A stretch of 64,000 nt of DNA from Litoditis marina (taxonomy: Eukaryota > Nematoda > Chromadorea > Rhabditida > Rhabditidae), in the NCBI GenBank assembly GCA_964036275.1, contig OZ038439.1, positions 4,516,412 through 4,580,411 on the forward strand, read 5' to 3'. Below the pieces are notes generated by a model. That model worked only from the letters and a program-made list of their open reading frames with translations, was not told the DNA's origin and searched no databases. The position numbers and the translations under genes are program-made. This document shows positions 11,975-29,502 of the stretch, piece after piece (within the stretch, counting starts at the first letter, position 1; the number at the start of each line of letters is the position of its first letter).

Positions 11975-14900
11975 CTATTCGTCTGCAAGCTTTCTGATAG
12001 TCAAAGTGCTCTTGGCGATCAGACTCAGGTCGGCATATTCCGTGTTTTGGTTGTCTGCCAGTCGCATTCCGTAGATGTTGTACAGCTGCAACAGAAAATA
12101 TATAAACACGGCGAGGAAGCAGTTTTTGGTGTTTTCTCATATGATGTTACTAGGCGAACCACCACGTATTACAATTCAACCGTTTTCAAAAGTTTGTTAG
12201 ATAGTGAACTCAGAACAATTCGCGCCAACAATTCGCATTTTCCGCGATTGGCCAGCTACAAAAGCGAAAGAGCATGGAGGTCAATGAGGTCGCAGACATT
12301 TGCGTCTCTTCGCTCTGCAGACTCTATCGTCGAGGCCGCTACAGAAGTGACTGGCCAATTGGCAGGAAATTGTCTGAGAAAACCAGTCTGTAATATTCGC
12401 ACGCTGCCAATGTTTCTTTGGAAAGGACAGGGGCTATCAAAAGTTTTGTCTAAGAGTTCACACAAGAATGACGATGACTATACCTGCTCCTTCTCGAGAC
12501 GGCGCGGCAGGAGGCCAATGTTGCTGTCGAATAACGCCAGCTGGCATTCTTTGCCATCTTTCGTTCTCCAAAAAGAGTTGAGAACCGATCCCGAGTTGGT
12601 TGGCGAGCGGTAGTCTCTAACTTCCCCTACGCCCAGGAAACGCAAGGTTCCCTTCCTGAAAGTACGAAAATTTCAGAGAAGAGGCTTTTAAGGACGACTT
12701 CGTTGATCGGTTACCTGGTTTTTGATTCTCTCGCTTTAAAATGCGTTTTTCAACAAATACGCGGTTAACGAGTTGTGGAATTTATTCCAATGTTTTACTT
12801 TGGGAATTGATTGTTTCTATGGTTTGCTTACTATTTGCGAACTTGAAGCGCAGCTAAGCAGAATATATTTCACTTCCTGTTTAGAAAAAAATTTGCCGGT
12901 GGGCACTCGATCAATATTTGGTAGTTTTGATCTATTGACCCCACCTGCCAAAGCGCCTCACGATCTCCGTTTTCGTGCTCCATTCGTTCTTTTTTCCACT
13001 CAGCTGTTGATTAGAATGAATTCCGGAGTTTGGCACGATCGCAATTTGGAATGGACTCGACGTATCTGGAAATAGCTCTTCCGTTTTGGAAGTAACAATA
13101 CCTTTTTTTCTCCATCAGTTACAAAACAGATATTTCCCACAATAATCCAAAATAAAATAGGTTGTTCCAGACGTAATGAATTTGTTAAATATGATAGTTC
13201 ACTTGTAACTGGTGAGAAGTTAAAGAAGGATGATTATGTGGTCCAATCGCAACGATTCAGTCCTTTAAACTGTAATACATTTTTCAATTGCAGTTTGAAG
13301 GACCGTTGACACGAGATTGGTCCACATTATCGTGCTTCTTTAATGTTTTGTGTGACCATATCTGAAGTGTATTTTCATCCGCAAGCACATCAGGTTATTC
13401 GGATTCGGACTATACTCCGTTTCACCAATCGGTAACCTTCTACAGTAAGCCGTCTGATATTCAAGGGCATTTTTCTAATGAACACATTAAACCGTTGGCT
13501 TTCAAACTTTCGGAATTCGTAGTAGTGCAGATTCAGAAGAGAATATCAGAACTTGAAACAATCTACTGTTGAGAGTTATAATTGCGTGCAACCGACTATG
13601 CTGTCAAACATGTTAAAACACAGCAAAACCCAGAAACGAGAAATGACAAAGTGCACGATGCCTTATCAAGATGCTGACTTCACGTAACCATTCAATATAG
13701 TTCTAGTATATAAAATGCAGAAGCAGCGTGCAGATCAGAACAACATGTACTGTTTTTTTACGTCTACGTGACGACCAGGAACCTTTTTCATTTTATATTC
13801 GTTTCTGATGTAATATTCTTTTTAATAGATGAAACAAGTGTGAACGAACCCATGAATTTTTTCACATCGTTGTCCACTCGCACATCTGTGAAAAGTACAA
13901 CCTGAATAGTGAAGTTCATGTTTTTGATGAACTTTGTGGCGTACTGTTCTTACGATTTATAGCTGTTGAACACAGATTATAATCCGACTCATTTATTGGA
14001 AATTACAATTTCTACACGGCCCTCTTTGCTTTAAAAAAACTTTAAAATAACATCGCAAAAAGTATCTAAACACTTTTGCAAATCTGATTTAGGATGTTGG
14101 AAGACAAATCTCACATAAGAACCACGGAAATCGTAGGCAATTGCATGGCTGATTTTTAAACATATTTTTTTCAAAGTAATATCAATAAAAGTCAGGAGAG
14201 CGGTATCTTACCCATGTTGTTCTCAGAAAATATCATCTGAAATGTCATCAGCAAGCTAATGGCACTCGATAAACGGGAAAATAGAAAAAAAATCTCACTT
14301 CGTCTTCTTTCACTTGATTCAGTCTTTGAGCTTCATTTCCAAAAGCCGCGCATTGACAAGTTTCTCCATTTCTGTCCTCCAAAACAAGGTTGCAAATTTC
14401 CGTTTGCGCTCTATTTTCCTCGCGATGTTTGAAGTCTTTTTCGACCACGAGATACTGTCCATCGCTGAAAAGAGAAAAAGAGCGTCGAGAAAACTTACTA
14501 TACGAGAAGTAAATTGAATAGTCACGTTGAATAGTCACGTAAAGTTAGTTCTCTAATGAGGCATCGTGCACTTTGTACTTGCACGTTTCTGAGTTCTGCT
14601 GTGTTTAACATATGTTTCACGTGACTGTGCACTTGACTAATATTATAGATAGGGAGTAGGGAGTGTTTTCGTTATAGACAGGCGCTGTAGCAATCTCTCC
14701 AAAAACTGGTGAGATCTCACGAGTGAAACCTCATGAGGTCTACTCACGAGTTTCATGAGGTCTCTCAGTACATAACTACACAATGTTATACACCGTATGG
14801 TTTGCTTTTAAGGGATTCATACAAATGCGGGTATAGAATAAAAAACACAGATATCTCTCTGATAACGCACAAAACACCAAATTAATGAAACACTTCCCAA

Positions 14901-16322
14901 CGTAAGAAACTGTGTGCTCATCAGAAAACCATAACCAATTTGATTATTCGAACGCATTCTTTGAGTTTCGAACTAGCAAAATACGGTAATATCGGTCAGA
15001 ATTGAATCGTCAAATATTTTTTATATTGTTGCAACAAAAAAAGTGTTACTGAAACTTACTGTGTGGAATCAACATCGAGTATAGTCATGTCGTCCAATTG
15101 GCTGGGAAAGTTGATGTTATTCACCTGCAAAATTGTTTTTCCTCAAAACAAGTTGATTGTACTAAAATCACTCTATTTCTTGTTGTACAATAACGCCTGT
15201 ATCTGAATATTTCCAAGGAGATTCGGGGATGCCAAAATGCCCATTGAAAGTTTTTTTTTTTCCGAATTTTAAGAGAACCATTTTAGTAGATATTAGTAGA
15301 TATGTATGATAATCCCCGCCTCGTAACGGAAAGACGTGAATGAACAGAATACGAAATATGTGCTATAGGTATAGGAATTGACAATTCACCGGTTCATTTT
15401 GGTTCGATCTCGAGTTTCCAAAATACAACAAGATTGAACTACAAACAGGCCTATACACCGTAAAGGCTTGTTCTAGATAGAGCTCACACACTGCCAATAC
15501 ATTCATCACGACACAATCACCTTGAGTACACTACTCCTTGAACAACACACTAGAAGTGGTGTATACCGCAATCTTCTGGCGGCGTACCAATCCCTCCAAC
15601 ATCATGTGAAGTTCGTATGAGTTTTTTATGAGATTCCTCAGGAGCCACTTAGGCTGTAGCATAGCAATCAATGCAATCTCATCAGGTACTCGTGAGATAT
15701 AGCTCATGAGGTATGTCATGGATCTTTAAGTAAATGGTACGCCGCCTGATTGTTTCATTGTTAAGTTGACGATACCTGGTTACATGTTACATTCGAAAAG
15801 ATGCGAAGCAGATTATCCCCGCAGTTATTCATTGCTTCTTCCAGTTCTCGCTCGCTTCCGATCACAATATCGTCACCGTCAGAATCTGTAAACAGTTTTC
15901 AATTTCCTCAGACATAATCACGGAGAGTTTATAAGAGACCAATGAAGATGTGCTAAATAAAACTGAACAAGAGGAACATTATAACATAAACTAATAAGGT
16001 CTTGTTGTTATTAATGAGTGAAACAGTCGTACGGGGTTTCAAATTTAAAAATTGTCATTTGAGGACCTATGAAGTGCATATTCGATATTCATTTTCAAGC
16101 ATAAGCGTACTACTACAACTACAGTCATTATCGAACTTTCCGGAACTATACGAAATTTTGGTATCCAAAGTTTATCTGCGCAATAAGTCATTGCAAAATC
16201 TCTATTAAGTAATGAAAAGTTCGACTAAACCCACCTTTCCAAGTAATGTCAAGTTGCTGGTCTCCAACTAGTTCGCGAGCGTGTCTCACCAGTGCATTGT
16301 ACTTGGTCTCGTTCAGGTGAGG
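11975..16322 (-). CDS. PB1 domain plus OB-fold-like protein, copy 1 (first exon not found)
   Basis: Exons in order of reading: 16322-16235, 15885-15776, 15124-15060, 14464-14299, 13901-13846, 12655-12484, 12085-11975; 255 residues joined in phase to TAG. The first two exons form a PB1 domain whose acidic OPCA-type motif reads DSDGDD, followed by SERELEEAM, like that of p62 and TFG. The rest resembles two OB-fold-like units: one with LVLEDRNGETCQC and a following FGNEAQRL, the other with FWRTKDGKECQLALFD and LYNIYGMRL, in the style of RPA-type folds. PB1 domains pair proteins; OB folds bind single strands or partners. Neither role is shown here. Exon 5 uses the donor TTC|GTTCAC, which is weak but keeps phase and recurs in copy 2. 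The start codon lies upstream of 16322 and was not identified. Introns carry several inverted-repeat elements. Confidence 0.72.
12209..12378. mobile_element. 170-bp hairpin element, CTCAGA family
   Basis: Starts CTCAGAACAATTCGCGCCAA and ends in the inverse AAATTGTCTGAG, with an internal GCGATTGGCCAGCTACAAAA arm. Same length and ends as the insertion at 19003-19172. It lies in the last intron of the PB1/OB gene. Related partial copies are near 22400-22495, 23060-23160 and 24065-24150. Confidence 0.7.
13220..13343. mobile_element. foldback element, TTAAAGAAGG family
   Basis: Left end TTAAAGAAGGATGATTATG is mirrored by the right end CATTATCGTGCTTCTTTAA, with internal CAGTCCTTTAAACTG and CAGTTTGAAGGACCG arms. 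Other copies: 18850-18955, 21707-21832 and their partners in the second unit; a decayed piece follows HDHD2 exon 7 near 4805-4880. Confidence 0.65.
13565..13700. repeat. TTCACGTGA-family dispersed repeat, decayed copy
   Basis: Shares the order ...AACATGTTAAAACACAG...AGAAACG...TGACAAAGTGCACGATGCC...TTCACGTAA with copies near 14515-14645, 16410-16480, 23725-24010, 26865-26985, 28198-28325, 44103-44225 and 58555-58675. About 120 bp, AT-rich, with inverted ends. Confidence 0.55.
15578..15746. mobile_element. GGCGGCGTA-family inverted-repeat element
   Basis: Ends GGCGGCGTACCAAT and its inverse GGTACGCCGCC enclose ATGAGATT/CTCATGAG-rich arms. Sits in an intron of the PB1/OB gene. A better preserved copy lies at 44919-45102; partial ones near 14686-14765 and 52960-53050. 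Confidence 0.65.
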
Positions 16323-16590
16323 CTAGGAATAATAAAGTGTAACAAGAATTTGTTACATAATAGCACGAAAACGTGAACGAGAGTGTATTAGTGTTTCTCT
16401 GACACGGAGAGCAACAGAGCGTTTCTCATTTCTGCTGTGTTCAACATGTTTCACGTGACTATACAATTGACTGACAAGTATAGTGGCTTTCCGCTGTGAT
16501 TTTAGTTGGATCTCAACTCTCTTTGATTGGAGAGCGTAACTTGTTGCTTTTTATTGAGTGAACCTACAACTGAGCTGTTATCATCTTACT

Positions 16591-16687
16591 AAAGGCCCCG
16601 ACATACTACGGGCGGCTGCGGCTGAGTGGTGGTTTTGACGCGCCGCCCCGCAGACGCCCGCAGCCGCCCGTAGTATGTTAGGGCCTT
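16591..16687. mobile_element. GC-rich hairpin element
   Basis: AAGGCCCCGACATACTACGG at the left is mirrored by CCGTAGTATGTTAGGGCCTT at the right, with GGCGGCTGCGG arms pairing to CCGCAGCCGCC. It stands out from the AT-rich surroundings. Only one copy is present in the window. Confidence 0.65.
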
Positions 16688-16724
16688 AACTTTCTTTCTT
16701 AAGGTTCACGTGATATCACGTGAA

Positions 16725-18060
16725 GTCAACTTGCGAGAAAGTTTATATTCGAACTGTTCCGGATGACCTACAAATACAGATCGAACTACGTACAATCCAC
16801 CCAATGGATGTTTGTACTTTTTCGTTTCAAACAGTACTCAACTAACCACTACATTGAATCTTCTGATCTGATTGCTCAACTTCCACTTTACGCTGAAATT
16901 GGCTTCCGACATTTCTCAGAGTTCTGGAAATATTCTGATATGAAGTAAAAAATCATTAGTTTTTAACATCTGTTCATATTGTCGTATCTAGATTGCATAC
17001 AGAATCTGAGATTCTGTAGATAATACAAGTCCTTATCGTAATAGAACATTCAAGAACGCTTATCTTCGATATGTCTTTTTTATAACACTCTGATAAAAAA
17101 GATCATGAGACTATTATGAAATCGTTGTGACGTAGTTGATGTGTGTTTGTATAGGAAGATCTTTTGAATCCGTTACACTGTTTTGATTAATACATAAAAA
17201 GGTTACAACAAAGAAAAAGATGATGTTCAAAACGCGAGTATCTATCGCATTTTTCATCACTCATTTTTATTAGCGAATGGAAAGTTAACGTGAAAATTGG
17301 AGGTTCAACATTTTATAGTTTTGACCTGTACTTTTATAGTATGAAGATAAAACGTCCACGACATTAGCGTTCAACTACATTTCAAAAATGAAAAAAGATT
17401 AATATAATTTCGAAGCAACTAATATAAATCTAGATACAGTAGAAATCCATAAAGGAGTGAACAGTACTATATCGCACGTTTTACAAAATTGAGTGCAAAA
17501 ATTGAGTACATTGTATAATACGCAGCTTTTTTGCTATGGTTTTCAACACAATTTCAATATTGAAAAGACATATTAGAGTGTAGTATAGAATAATGAATAA
17601 TAAAGGTAATGGTAAAAGTAAAATGTATAAAAAAAGTAAAATATAATACTGTAGAATCATTTGAAATGAGCAACACTTTACAATACTCATTAGAGGGACA
17701 ATGAGCTGAATAAATAGAAAAGAAAGAAAGTTGAGCTCGTAACCCACTAAATACCAGTTAACATTAATACTTCTCATCATAGTTTGAATACACTTTCAGC
17801 ATTTCAAATTGAAATGAAAGGAGAAATACCCAATCGATAGCAATGTTTTGAATCACGGGCCGCAGCCGCAAAACTGGAGGTTCGAATATGTGAACACCCT
17901 TTTAAACACTTCTTATCTCAAAAATTGGCGGGAAAAGAAATGATTCACACAATGTAAGCAAAGATGAACCGTTGTATGTGCGCTGTACTCGAAAAGCTGA
18001 AATGAAAGAGCAAACCAGAATATTGAAAATTATTGAATTTGACTTGTAGTTATTAGTTAT
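16725..18060 (+). repeat. intergenic segment present three times (copy A)
   Basis: Shares ordered blocks with 28340-29420 and 33650-34640: a CACGTGATA start, a GCTTATC block, an ATCGCTGTGACGTAGTTGATGTG-like block, and AACACCCTTTTAAACACTTC near the end. No exon could be supported in it; the open frames differ between copies. It is the spacer upstream of the DUF1647 gene. Confidence 0.65.
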
Positions 18061-18673
18061 GTAATCATACTACATGTTTTTGAAAATTTGCAATTTAACT
18101 AACTATAGCTTTCTCCAAGCGCTTTTCAACCTCATTGCACATTATTGTGGGGATAAGAAAATTTTCATTTTTTTTGGGAAACAGTCATTTGAAAAATGAC
18201 CAAAAAACAACAGAACCACATGGTAGTCGCACTGTACTCATTGTTATGCCACATGTGAAAAATTAGCATACGTGAGAAGTTCTCACGCGTCAACGAGTTA
18301 ACGAAAACCAGTTGCATTTTAACGGTCAGGTTTCTTACAGTTTGTTCGCCCTGCTAGAAAACTCGACGGTTCTCTATCCTCTGTGAAAAACGCTGAACCC
18401 TGGATTACAGGTAACTTGTTCAATTTTTTAGTATCGAAGTATTTGAAAGAGTATTTGAGCCCGGTAGTATTTCTCCGTTGGCACCTGGTTGATATATTTG
18501 AAAACCTCTATTTGAAAAAAAGTCTGATTTGCCTGAAAATAGCAAAAAACACAACCAACAAAACTACTTTAGAAAGTAAACTGAATCATTCTGTTCATTT
18601 TTCGTTATTCAAATTCATAAATGATGTTTGAGTAGTTTTGATTCCCTTTCAGTTTGTTCTTCTCCAAGAAGCC

Positions 18674-24351
<5,678 letters not shown>

Positions 24352-25443
24352 GGGTCTCGTTGTCTCTTTCTCTCTTTTTCTTTTTGTCATAAACTCTTTT
24401 TCTTCTTCTCTAATAATTTTTCACCCTGTCTTTTCAAGTTTGTTCTTCTCTTCAGTTTTTTTCAACCTTTTACACAATCCATTCTGTTCGAAATTGCATT
24501 ATATTTCAACGGAATCAGTTATTTTTGTGCATATTCAATATTTAACTAGCAGTATTGTTAAATGAAATGTTTAGGCGTGGTGTGAAATTCAGTTTCTGTG
24601 ATTTGTTTTGTGAGTTATTTCGTGGAATAAACCATGAACTTTTTATTGTCATTGGGTTATCAGGTTATGAGACTGAGTAGAAAAACACAGTTTTTTTGTG
24701 CCAAAATCTTTATTCTTTTAACGGGAATGTTTTAGTTGACTCAATTAACATACAATTCACGTGGAACTTTGTATTTGTTGTGTAAACGAGCGACTTTTCA
24801 TTTTGGCGATCGTGGAGCGACGATCGTTTCACAACATAGTTGTTTTGTGCCAATTTGGCCAAAACCTCAAAGTGTTTGAACGGAAATCGGGGAAAAAATT
24901 AATTGTACAAATTTATTCACGGAAATATAAAAGGTTTGAAACGTAACAGCTATCTATAGGAGTCGAACCAGCAACAATACTAACTGAATGTTTTGTACAA
25001 AGAGCATCTGTGTTTTATACACACGAACTTGATACAAACATACTCTGAAGTTAAAAACCGAGTTGTTTACCGAGGTCCGCCGAAAACCCAAGTTGTGAAT
25101 CAAGGATCAGACTTTTTTACCGAGAACTTGGTGCACGATTGTGCACCAATCTTTAATTTCACAACTTGATATCAACTAGTGACCAAATTGGTGGGGCGAA
25201 CCTTGGTAAACAACTCGGTTTTTAACTTCATAGTGGTACGCTTTTTCCCCCTTCTATGGTCACAAACTAAATGTTCCCCTCCGAAATAATGCATTTGTGT
25301 TTGCATGGTAAAAGTGTTTGGTAAAATATCACATCTTGGAATCTACCCTTTTTGAACGAATTGATCACCGCTCAACTGGGCAAGAGCGGAGTAGGCAAAA
25401 CACAGATTAAAAAACGACGATTGGGATACAACTGCACACGGCT
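24352..25443. other. spacer between convergent DUF1647 and receptor genes, unit A
   Basis: Holds the DUF1647 3' UTR and an inverted-repeat element at 25041-25233. No other exon was found; the small open frames at 24332-24565 and 24761-24946 lack splice or family support. Confidence 0.5.
25041..25233. mobile_element. CTGAAGTTAAAAACC-family insertion, unit A only
   Basis: CTGAAGTTAAAAACCGAGTT at the left mirrors AACTCGGTTTTTAACTTCA at the right, with CCAAGTTGT and ACAACTTG arms. Unit B reads AAAACATAGTACGC across the site, so it is empty there. A second copy is at 25983-26170. Confidence 0.8.
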
Positions 25444-28013
25444 TCAGATAACACCGTTTTTCGGATGAGATAGCTTTTTGCTTATCACTGTCACAGCAGT
25501 TGACGAGGTTTTTCGACGGAAAATCATCTGAATACAACGTTTTCTGAAGTCGTCCCGGAAATAAATAAAGAGAGGGAGACTGAGAGTAGTTTGCGCATGA
25601 TACAGAGTGAACACTATGCCTGAAATATAGGGATTGTATAGAGATCAAACACAAAGATTAGGGCACTCCTGTTGTTGATTTGAACAGTTTAAACAACAAG
25701 TTTTATGCGAAAACTTTTCCTGTTTTCCCCTTTTAGTAGAGAACTTTCATCCTTGAGGCTTATGACAATGAAGGATTTCTCTTAAAATTTACGCAAAGTT
25801 GCTTGATCTCTGTAAAATTAAGGAGAAATTCTGTATCAACGAATATTCATTCTCATTTCTAAGATTCCAGTTATGAACTTCGTTCTGAATCTGTAAAGGA
25901 GACCGGAACAAAACCCCAAATGTCAGAAAGCTGCTTGTATCCTACTCCTAATTAGACGCGTTGCGTGTCGCGCGGCATGCCACTCTGAAGTTAGAAACCG
26001 AGTTGTTTACCAAGCTTCGCCAAAAACCCAAGTTGTTAACCAAGGTTCAGACAGTTCACCAAAAACTGTGTGCACAATTGTGCACCAATCTTCGATTTCA
26101 CAACTTGATATCAACTAGTGACCAATTTGGTGTGGCGAACTTCGGTAAACAACCCGGTTTCCAACCTCAGAACATGTGATTGTCACGTGGACTGACAAAA
26201 CTAATATACGAGTTGAATCGTTCACTTACCTCAATACAGTTAAAAGCAGCTCGGAACAAAACCTTTGCTCAAGTTGTGTTCCGATCTCCTTTAACTCAGA
26301 ATAACTAACCAACGTTCATTGAGCCTGCGATCAAAGAAATTTCTTTCGTATAAAACAGCGCAAGAGTGACAGTAGGAATAATCACACAACTTGTGTATAA
26401 TGCGGTCACAACAATCAAGAGTATGTTCCGACGTAACTTGTTATTTTGGTTGATCTGAACACAAAAAGAACTCTATACAGTAGCCGGAAAAGCGGTCAAT
26501 TAGCTCTTTTCCAACAAACAAATAAACTTTTTCCAAAAGGTATAAAAAGTGTAGTCCACACGGTTTTTGGGAACGTGCTGAAAGTTTCGTGAATATTGGG
26601 TACCTTTTTCATTTTGATAGAAATGGTTATTAGAATGACAAAAGACAAAATATATGTAGCTGCACAAAAACAACATCGAATACTTTCTGAAAAAGGTCCG
26701 AAAACATCCTGAGTGAAACAAGATCTGTCCTTTATTTTTCCATTGTTCAAATATACGGTATATCCGCCAAGAAGGGTGAAAACCTGAAAACTGAAACTTG
26801 TGATAACCGTGTCTGTTTTTGTAGTCAAATCGGTGGACACCGAACTACAAAAATCAGACTGTATACTGATAGTCGATTGCACAGTCACGAGAAACATAAT
26901 AAATACAGTAGAACTCAGTAACGTGCAATCACAAAGTGCACGATTCAATATTAGAATACTAACTTCAGGTGGTTATTCAATTTACTCATAGTATAGCACA
27001 GTAATTGTAGTTACATCATTAGAAAACCCTCGTGAATCTACTATGATCATCAAACCCAACTGCTCTAGTGCTCGCCGTACTAATTTGTCGATGTATGATG
27101 TGCTTAGATTGTTTTACTATTTTGTGAAACCACTTCATTTTTGAGTTTGCAACTTTCACGACTAATCTCACCACATTCATCAAAACAGCAAGAACAATCG
27201 TATAATTCTTCTGTTTTTCTCTCCAAACTCGATAGTACCAAGAAGGATAGTGCAATCCCGCTAAACCTTCCAGAGAAAGAAAAATGTTGAATGTCGCTGG
27301 TAGCAAACCTGCATTCAAAGTATTTCTTATGAAACTGAATCTTATAGATGTTAAAAGCCCGGAGTCAAACAAACGAGTTTTAGTGATGATCAAACTACAA
27401 GACTGATGTGTTTACCTACATGCATGGTGTACTCTATTGTTTTCAATAATAAGCAAACACGTACAGTGAATTAAAAACACTCAAGGCAACTAAGAGTCTA
27501 TTTCATCCAGCTCTACTGCTCTCATAGTCATCGATCGATCTTTCTTTTCTGATAGGTGTAGTGTGGAACATTTGGTGTAAAATTTATGAATGAATTGTGA
27601 TAGTTTCTTTTCACCCGACCGGAAAAGGCTAACTGTGGGGCTCGAACTCAGATTTTTCGTTGAACAAGAGCAATAAAAGGTGAGTACGTAGGCCAGAGGA
27701 TCCCGCCACCTTCATCACATTCTGCGTCTCTCGCTCTGCTGTACTATTTCGCGCCTCTCGTATCCCAACGGGACGTAAGAGCAGAGAAACAGCGTATGAC
27801 TGAGGAGACGCAGGCTAGGATGAAGGTGCCGGGATCTTCTAGCCTACGTACTCTGGTAGGAATACAGGAGGAATTCGCACCTCCGACAAACAAAGGTATG
27901 TTGTAAGGCGTTAAGAAGAAACATTCCAGTGAAGTTGTTGGTTCATTGAGAGTTCCGTTCCAGAAGTGAATATTCCGAGTCAGACCGCAGAGAAAAAGTC
28001 CCAATCCTCTTAT
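25444..28013 (-). CDS. seven-transmembrane chemoreceptor-like protein, copy A (N-terminal exon not found)
   Basis: Exons in reading order: ~28013-27866, 27308-27172, 26783-26604, 26454-26310, 25619-25444; all phases agree and 261 residues run to TGA. TM3 ends in a SLEGLAGLHYPSWYYRVW segment, the place of the usual ER/DRY-like motif. TM4 is YTIVLAVLMNV plus VFTLLGGYTVYL. TM5 contains YILSFVILITI, and its basic end KMKK joins INQNNKLRRN, then TM6 ILLIVVTALYTSCV. TM7 has LSLPLFIYFRDDFRKR, a divergent NPxxY-like site, and a Ser/Lys-rich tail ends the chain. A signal peptide or TM1 exon must lie upstream. This is the plan of nematode serpentine chemoreceptors; the subfamily is not assigned. Introns carry inverted-repeat elements. 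Convergent with DUF1647. Confidence 0.68.
25894..26293. mobile_element. TAAAGGAG-family element with a nested second element, unit A only
   Basis: TAAAGGAGACCGGAACA at the left mirrors TGTTCCGATCTCCTTTA at the right. Inside, 25983-26170 is a complete copy of the CTGAAGTTA element. Unit B lacks the whole insertion (near 42265). It lies in the last intron of the receptor gene. Another copy of the outer family is at 44501-44710. Confidence 0.8.
26865..26985. repeat. TTCACGTGA-family dispersed repeat
   Basis: CGATTGCACAGTCACGAGAAACAT... ACTCAGTAACGTGCAATCACAAAGTGCACGA...GGTGGTTATTCAATTTACT follows the family order. Unit B has a shortened version around 42833-42905. In an intron of the receptor gene. 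Confidence 0.55.
27682..27853. mobile_element. GAGTACGTA hairpin element in receptor intron, unit A
   Basis: GAGTACGTAGGC...GGATCCCGCCACCTTCATC mirrored by GATGAAGGTGCCGGGATC...GCCTACGTACTC; same family as 23791-23962. Unit B has its counterpart at 43583-43754. Confidence 0.75.
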
Positions 28014-28197
28014 CTTCAATAGAAACGAGATAGAAAGATTGTTTGCAGAAAAATCATAGGAAAAATAAGAAAGTCAATTGAAACTGTGAATAAAAATGAG
28101 AAAAAACTTGAACCCTCCTATGTAAATTCGCATTACCTGAGCAATCTGGGAATTAGTGTATGTATGCAATTAGAGACCCTCATAAGTTCATGATACT

Positions 28198-28325
28198 ATT
28201 AGACAATTGCACAGTCACGTGAAACATGTTAAACACAGAAGAACTCAGAAACGTGCAATGACAAAGTGCATGATTCCTCATTAGAATGCTAAATTTACGT
28301 GACTATTCAATTTACTTCTAGCATA
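28198..28325. repeat. TTCACGTGA-family dispersed repeat
   Basis: AGACAATTGCACAGTCACGTG at the left and CACGTGACTATTCAATTTAC-like sequence at the right form imperfect inverted ends around AACACAGAAGAACTCAGAAACG. Unit B counterpart at 44103-44225. Confidence 0.6.
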
Positions 28326-28339
28326 CTAAGTTTTTGAAT

Positions 28340-29420
28340 TTTCACGTGATACCACGCGAGCCCAACTGGCGAAACAGTTTTCTATTTGAACTTTTGCGGA
28401 TGACATACGAATACAGATGAAACTCCATATTCCACAGAGAAACCAAACTGTTTTCTGTGAAAACATAATAAAAGTACCTCCACATTGAACCTCCTTATTT
28501 GATTGGTCAACTTCCACTTCACACTGAAATTAGCACCCGACATTTCTCAGAATTTTGGAAAAGTTCTGAAATGAAGTGAATTATTCATTCGTATGTATTT
28601 AAATCAGTTCACATCTTTGTATTTATACCACATACATATTATAAGGTTTTTAGATTTTTTAGATAGTACTTCGATTAGTGTTTTTGAACAAAGGATCCCT
28701 TTTTGGAACACTTTTGGTAACAAGATTAGTCTAGGTATTCTGCATTCGTTAAACAATAATATAATTAAACAAAGAACAACGGTTACGAAAAAGAGGTTCA
28801 AAACGCGAAGATCTATCGCATTTTGCAGCACTCCATTTTTAGTAGCATATTGGGAAACTCACGTGATACTTGAATGAGGGTCTTATGAAGAAAAACTATC
28901 ACGACCTTAGCGTTCAACTACATTTAAAAAACGAAAAATGCGATTGATACAATCGTGATGCAATCGCTATAAAAAATACAGTAGAAATCCGCGAAGGAGT
29001 GAACAGTATCATATCGTGCGTTTTACAAGTTTTACAGAGGGTAGAAAAAATTGATATATTGCATTATACACAACTAACTTGTTTTGTTTTGCAACACACT
29101 TTGAATATTCGAAATGAGCAACACTTACAAAACGCATTCGAGGTACAAAAGGGTGAACCAAGAGAAAAGAGAGAAAGTGTAGCTCGAAATCTATTTAATA
29201 AGTTAAAATTAATACTTCTCATGATAGTTTGAATGCACTTTCAGCATTTCAAATTGGAATGAAAAGAGAAATACCCAATCGATAGCTTTGTTTTGAATCT
29301 AATACTGGCGCAGCCGCGAAACTGTGAGGCTCGAGTGTATGAACACCCTTTTAAACACTTCTTATCTCGAAAATTGGCGGGAAAAGAAATGATTCATAGA
29401 ATATAAGCAAAGATGAACTA
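28340..29420 (+). repeat. intergenic segment present three times (copy B)
   Basis: Ordered similarity to 16725-18060 and 33650-34640, for example GAAATACCCAATCGATAGC and AACACCCTTTTAAACACTTC. No supported gene. It lies between the first receptor gene and the tandem array. Confidence 0.65.
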
Positions 29421-29502
29421 ATCTGAATTTCTTTTAAAATGGTAGGTGGAAACACGTACATTTCAAAATTAAATGTTCTCTTCTAGCGAGTTTTCAATCT
29501 CA

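Noticed and set aside
11948..12613. 221-codon open frame on the plus strand
   Set aside because: It is antisense to two PB1/OB exons and spans an inverted-repeat element; the minus strand has matching exons, phases and a paralogue.
27019..27393. 124-codon minus-strand frame as a complete gene
   Set aside because: Only the middle (27308-27172) is the receptor's TM3/TM4 exon; the ends read through its splice sites.
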